DNA from: Anaerolineae bacterium
GTDB taxonomy: Bacteria > Chloroflexota > Anaerolineae > Aggregatilineales > Phototrophicaceae
Reading direction: 5' to 3'
Length of the DNA: 7,533 nt
Assembly: GCA_028284565.1 (NCBI GenBank)
Contig: JANQRM010000502.1
Span: 1-7,533 of the forward strand
Every line of letters begins with the position of its first letter. The first letter of the stretch is position 1. Below are positions 5,516 through 7,533 of the stretch, one piece after another. The notes under the pieces are model-generated. The model did not search any database, was not told the DNA's origin, and saw only the letters and a list, made by a program, of their open reading frames with translations. Position numbers and translations under genes: made by a program.

Positions 5516-6694
5516 TTATGGCGAGTCGGTGGGTGTGTAGGATGGCGTGGGTGTCCAAGTCGATGTCGATGTTGAAGTCGACGTGGGTGTCCAAGTGGGT
5601 GTTCCTGTTAAACTCGATGTGGACGTTGATGTGGGTGTCGCTGTCGGTCCGCTCGGTTCTTCTGTGCTGGCTGGCGGTTGAGTTGGGGCGGGTGGAGCAT
5701 CCACAAAGGGTAGATTATTACAGGGTCCGACCAGTTGTGTCACGCTACTCGCAACCCAAGCACTTTGCCCATTAAATTGCCCATTATACCAGCCACTATT
5801 CTGTCCAGTGACAGGAAGGTAGTTGTTGGGATTCAAGAAACCAATGGGTGGGTCATAATTGATTCCCGGACCAGAGCGTACATTAACAGCACCGGATGTG
5901 ACGGCGGCACAGACCCCAGCGGGGACGATATTGCCAACGGCTTCTTCGGTACTCGCGGGTGAAATAGGTGTCGGGATGATGGTGCCATCACCTAATGGGG
6001 CGGGTGCATCGCCCAACGAGAGCATGACGCTTCCCTGTGTTTCAGGGTCGGATGAGGTCACAGCGACTTCGTAAGGCATCTCCCCAGCAGGCATCTGATA
6101 GCTGAATTGGCTGATATTAATCAATACACCAACCACCCGCCCCTCACCATCCCGTATCTCGATATTGACTCCAAAGTCGGGTGAGGTGACGATATTCAAG
6201 CCGGTCGGTTGGGCGGGATTGGCGGGGACACTATAGACTTGTGTCGGTGCGCCGAGTGGAATGTTAATTTCGGTGGGTGCGCCCGCATTCAAGGTCGTGC
6301 TGATGGCTGGTTCACTCGCCGTAATCACCAAGCTGTACATCCCCGGATTGCTATTCGCACTACCGACAAAGACGGTGAAGAGTCCCGCCGATGGCAAGCG
6401 AAGGGTCACACGGGTATCGTTCGCCATGGGTGTGAAAGGGTCACTATCTGCAAAGGCAAGTTGTCCGGCTGTCCCCAATAGCGCGACAGTCGGTTGAAAA
6501 TCGGGAGCCATCCCCAGCGCATAGACCGAGACCACATCGCCGATTTGTCCGTTGAACGTGTAGAATCCTTGTGGGGAATTGGCATCAATATTGCCGACCA
6601 CCCCCTGTCCATATTGTAATGTCTCCTGTGCCGAGACCAACAAACTGGTCGCCAACACGAGAATCAGTATCAGACCAAAACGTCGTATTTTCAT
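5516..6694 (-). CDS. Secreted PPC-like / SH3b-domain protein with Thr/Ser/Pro-rich tail
   Basis: The 392-residue product starts at the ATG at 6694, chosen over a GTG 48 bases upstream because AGGAG sits 7 nt before it and a perfect signal peptide begins there. That signal is MKIRR, then a hydrophobic LILILVLATSLLV core, with probable cleavage after Ala22 (VSA|QE). Mature residues about 30-125 resemble a bacterial pre-peptidase C-terminal (PPC) beta domain ('GFYTFNGQIGDVVSV...', 'GLFTVFVG...GMYSLVI'), and a second, weaker copy spans about 130-228. Residues 262-325 are an SH3b domain ('GAVNVRSGPGINYDP', 'GWYNGQFNGQSAWV') bracketed by Cys262 and Cys325, a possible disulfide. The rest (335-392) is a Thr/Ser/Pro-rich tail with Trp. 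SH3b domains often bind cell-wall peptides or other ligands. No catalytic domain, anchor or sorting motif is seen, so it is probably an extracellular or envelope-associated binding protein. Function is unknown. Confidence 0.87.
   Translation of the reverse strand: MKIRRFGLILILVLATSLLVSAQETLQYGQGVVGNIDANSPQGFYTFNGQIGDVVSVYALGMAPDFQPTVALLGTAGQLAFADSDPFTPMANDTRVTLRLPSAGLFTVFVGSANSNPGMYSLVITASEPAISTTLNAGAPTEINIPLGAPTQVYSVPANPAQPTGLNIVTSPDFGVNIEIRDGEGRVVGVLINISQFSYQMPAGEMPYEVAVTSSDPETQGSVMLSLGDAPAPLGDGTIIPTPISPASTEEAVGNIVPAGVCAAVTSGAVNVRSGPGINYDPPIGFLNPNNYLPVTGQNSGWYNGQFNGQSAWVASSVTQLVGPCNNLPFVDAPPAPTQPPASTEEPSGPTATPTSTSTSSLTGTPTWTPTSTSTSTSTWTPTPSYTPTDSP
5519..5656 (-). repeat. Degenerate short tandem repeat coding the Thr/Ser/Pro tail
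   Basis: The end of the SH3b gene is made of imperfect 6- and 12-base units coding Thr-Pro-Thr and Thr-Ser-Thr. A 14-base word, GTGGGTGTCCAAGT on the plus strand, occurs exactly twice (5547-5560 and 5583-5596), 36 bases apart. It codes Thr-Trp-Thr-Pro-Thr each time, which points to duplication of a 36-base unit followed by divergence. Confidence 0.7.
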
Positions 6695-6701
6695 AAGGCT
6701 T

Positions 6702-6706
6702 CTCCT
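6702..6706 (-). promoter_or_regulatory. Ribosome binding site deciding the SH3b protein start
   Basis: AGGAG (within TTAGGAGA) lies 7 nt upstream of the ATG at 6694-6692. It is the best ribosome site in the window and fixes the start at the signal-peptide Met rather than at the GTG at 6742, which would add 16 charged residues before the signal sequence. Confidence 0.85.
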
Positions 6707-6833
6707 AAGTGTATGTATACGTTTGTTGCGAAACAGTTCCACGCCTCTACTCTATGCGAAAAATGGATTTTAGCACAATAAGGCAAAAGTCATCGTGTCT
6801 GGAATGGCGTGGTCGCTTGGGGTTGAATAGTGC

Positions 6834-7533
6834 TCAACGTTCAGTAAAAGGCGAAAGTTGAATGGGGGAAGCCATGTTCTCCAATAGGTCGATTCCATAT
6901 AGAGATAAAACAGTGCTAGCAACTTGGGTGACGACAATATCGCCTGTGAGTTCTGTACCTGCGTCAATCTCTGCACCATGGAGAATGAGTGGGACGGTCA
7001 TATCTTCGGGGATGTTACTGCCATGTTCACGGTTATGCCCGCCATGATCGGACGTGATGATGAGTAATGTAGTATCGAGCCAATCATTGTCCGTCAGATA
7101 GTCGATGAGGCGTGTCAGTTGAGCATCCGTGTTGCTGAGTTCAAAGAGATAAACCTCAGTCATCCAGCCGATAAGATGTCCGAAGAAGTCAGGGTTGGGC
7201 AGATGGACAAAAAGCACCTCGTAGCCTTCATCTAACAAGTCGAGTGTGCGGTCGATGACGCTTCTATCCCCAAGTCGCATAAAATCATATTGCAAATCAG
7301 GATGTTGCTGGAACTGAATGAACTTCTCTTTGCCAGTAATCATCGCGGTTGAATAGCCAGCCTCTTGCAAGAGTGTGAGGAAGGTGAAGGATTCGATGGG
7401 TTCAGCGCGATAGAAATTCCAGATGACGCCATGCAAGTTGGGCGTGAGTCCGGTGAGCATAGAGGTGTGTGCGGGGACAGTTGCCGGTGGGAAGATGGTC
7501 TGGGCTGTCCATGAGACCGCGCCTTCTTCAGCC
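6834..7533 (-). CDS. Type I phosphodiesterase / alkaline-phosphatase-superfamily hydrolase, 5' end outside window
   Basis: The open frame runs from the window edge to TGA at 6836-6834, with 232 complete codons visible. The first visible segment contains 'TIFPPATVPAHTSMLTGL' and 'PNLHGV', the nucleophile block of type I phosphodiesterase/nucleotide pyrophosphatases; Thr18 of the fragment is the likely nucleophile. The two-metal ligands follow in order: Asp115 and His119 in 'NPDFFGHLIG', Asp162 and His163 in 'TSDHGGH', and His170 in 'REHG'. The first metal Asp, expected near the N-terminus ('xxxDGxR'), lies outside the window. The C-terminus 'VTQVASTVLSLYGI' is typical for this group, and no membrane segment is seen in the visible part. 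Such enzymes cleave phosphodiester or phosphonate substrates. An internal ATG at 7460 would wrongly remove the nucleophile, so it is not the start. Substrate is undetermined. Confidence 0.93.
   Translation of the reverse strand, partial: AEEGAVSWTAQTIFPPATVPAHTSMLTGLTPNLHGVIWNFYRAEPIESFTFLTLLQEAGYSTAMITGKEKFIQFQQHPDLQYDFMRLGDRSVIDRTLDLLDEGYEVLFVHLPNPDFFGHLIGWMTEVYLFELSNTDAQLTRLIDYLTDNDWLDTTLLIITSDHGGHNREHGSNIPEDMTVPLILHGAEIDAGTELTGDIVVTQVASTVLSLYGIDLLENMASPIQLSPFTER

Noticed and set aside
5425..5530. A +1 frame beyond the SH3b stop reads GLTDPWDVMSYPYAQQVK and could be a frameshifted extension
   Set aside because: It runs straight through the well-formed terminator hairpin and T-tract, matches no domain I know, and needs an extra indel. 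The terminator explanation is simpler.
5410..5775. Plus-strand frame over the Thr/Pro repeat
   Set aside because: It is an antisense shadow of the low-complexity tail, giving Trp/Val/Ser/Met repeats, and it overlaps the terminator.
6822..6838. Small hairpin GTTGA-N7-TCAAC at the phosphodiesterase stop codon
   Set aside because: It has a five-bp stem, no T-tract, and overlaps the coding end. Not a convincing terminator.
6834..7460. Treating the ATG at 7460 as the phosphodiesterase start
   Set aside because: The frame is open to the window edge and the upstream codons contain the conserved nucleophile block, so the ATG is internal.
1..7533. CRISPR array, tRNA, rRNA, transposase or insertion sequence
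   Set aside because: I looked on both strands and saw no spaced direct repeats, no tRNA-like cloverleaf, and no mobile-element protein motifs.

Overview
This 7.5 kb window looks like chromosomal DNA from a Chloroflexota bacterium, probably Anaerolineae-like. This is inferred from style rather than from a marker gene. Two proteins carry the Pro/Thr/Ser-rich 'TPTPT' linkers common in that phylum, one of them together with a PPC-like/SH3b secreted architecture. There is also a TIR–membrane–linker–beta-sandwich arrangement and a short interspersed palindrome. Most genes are moderately GC-rich (a hand-counted 60-base sample in the amidohydrolase gene is 55% GC), while the TIR locus is clearly AT-richer (37% in a comparable sample).

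Plus strand, left part (1-3252). The 3' end of an unrecognised gene is followed by about 195 bases without a gene. A tight three-gene cluster comes next, with gaps of 3 and 2 nt: a metal-dependent amidohydrolase (imidazolonepropionase/dipeptidase-like), an unrecognised 227-residue protein, and a GNAT acetyltransferase. After a 129-bp gap carrying a GTAAGGGCGTA...TACGTCCCTAC palindrome comes a single-domain TrmO/TsaA-type tRNA methyltransferase. It converges with the next gene 7 nt away.

Minus strand, right part (3260-7533). Reading in transcription order from the right: a type I phosphodiesterase/alkaline-phosphatase-superfamily gene cut by the window edge; a secreted PPC-like + SH3b protein with a low-complexity Thr/Ser/Pro tail and a good intrinsic terminator behind it; ndk (nucleoside diphosphate kinase, GTG start); and a TIR-domain gene with a well-formed sigma70-like promoter. 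The TIR frame runs 28 nt into a second frame that encodes a membrane segment, a Pro/Thr linker and a beta-sandwich-like domain.

The most interesting point is this TIR locus. The TIR protein ends ...KKQNFW-stop exactly where the overlapping frame begins the hydrophobic run VGAILIPIVAAIIGG. One extra G would fuse them into a single 472-residue TIR–TM–linker–sandwich receptor-like protein. It is therefore either a frameshifted (or mis-sequenced) TIR receptor or a translationally coupled two-protein TIR system. The second open question is the unknown 227-residue protein sandwiched between the amidohydrolase and the acetyltransferase.
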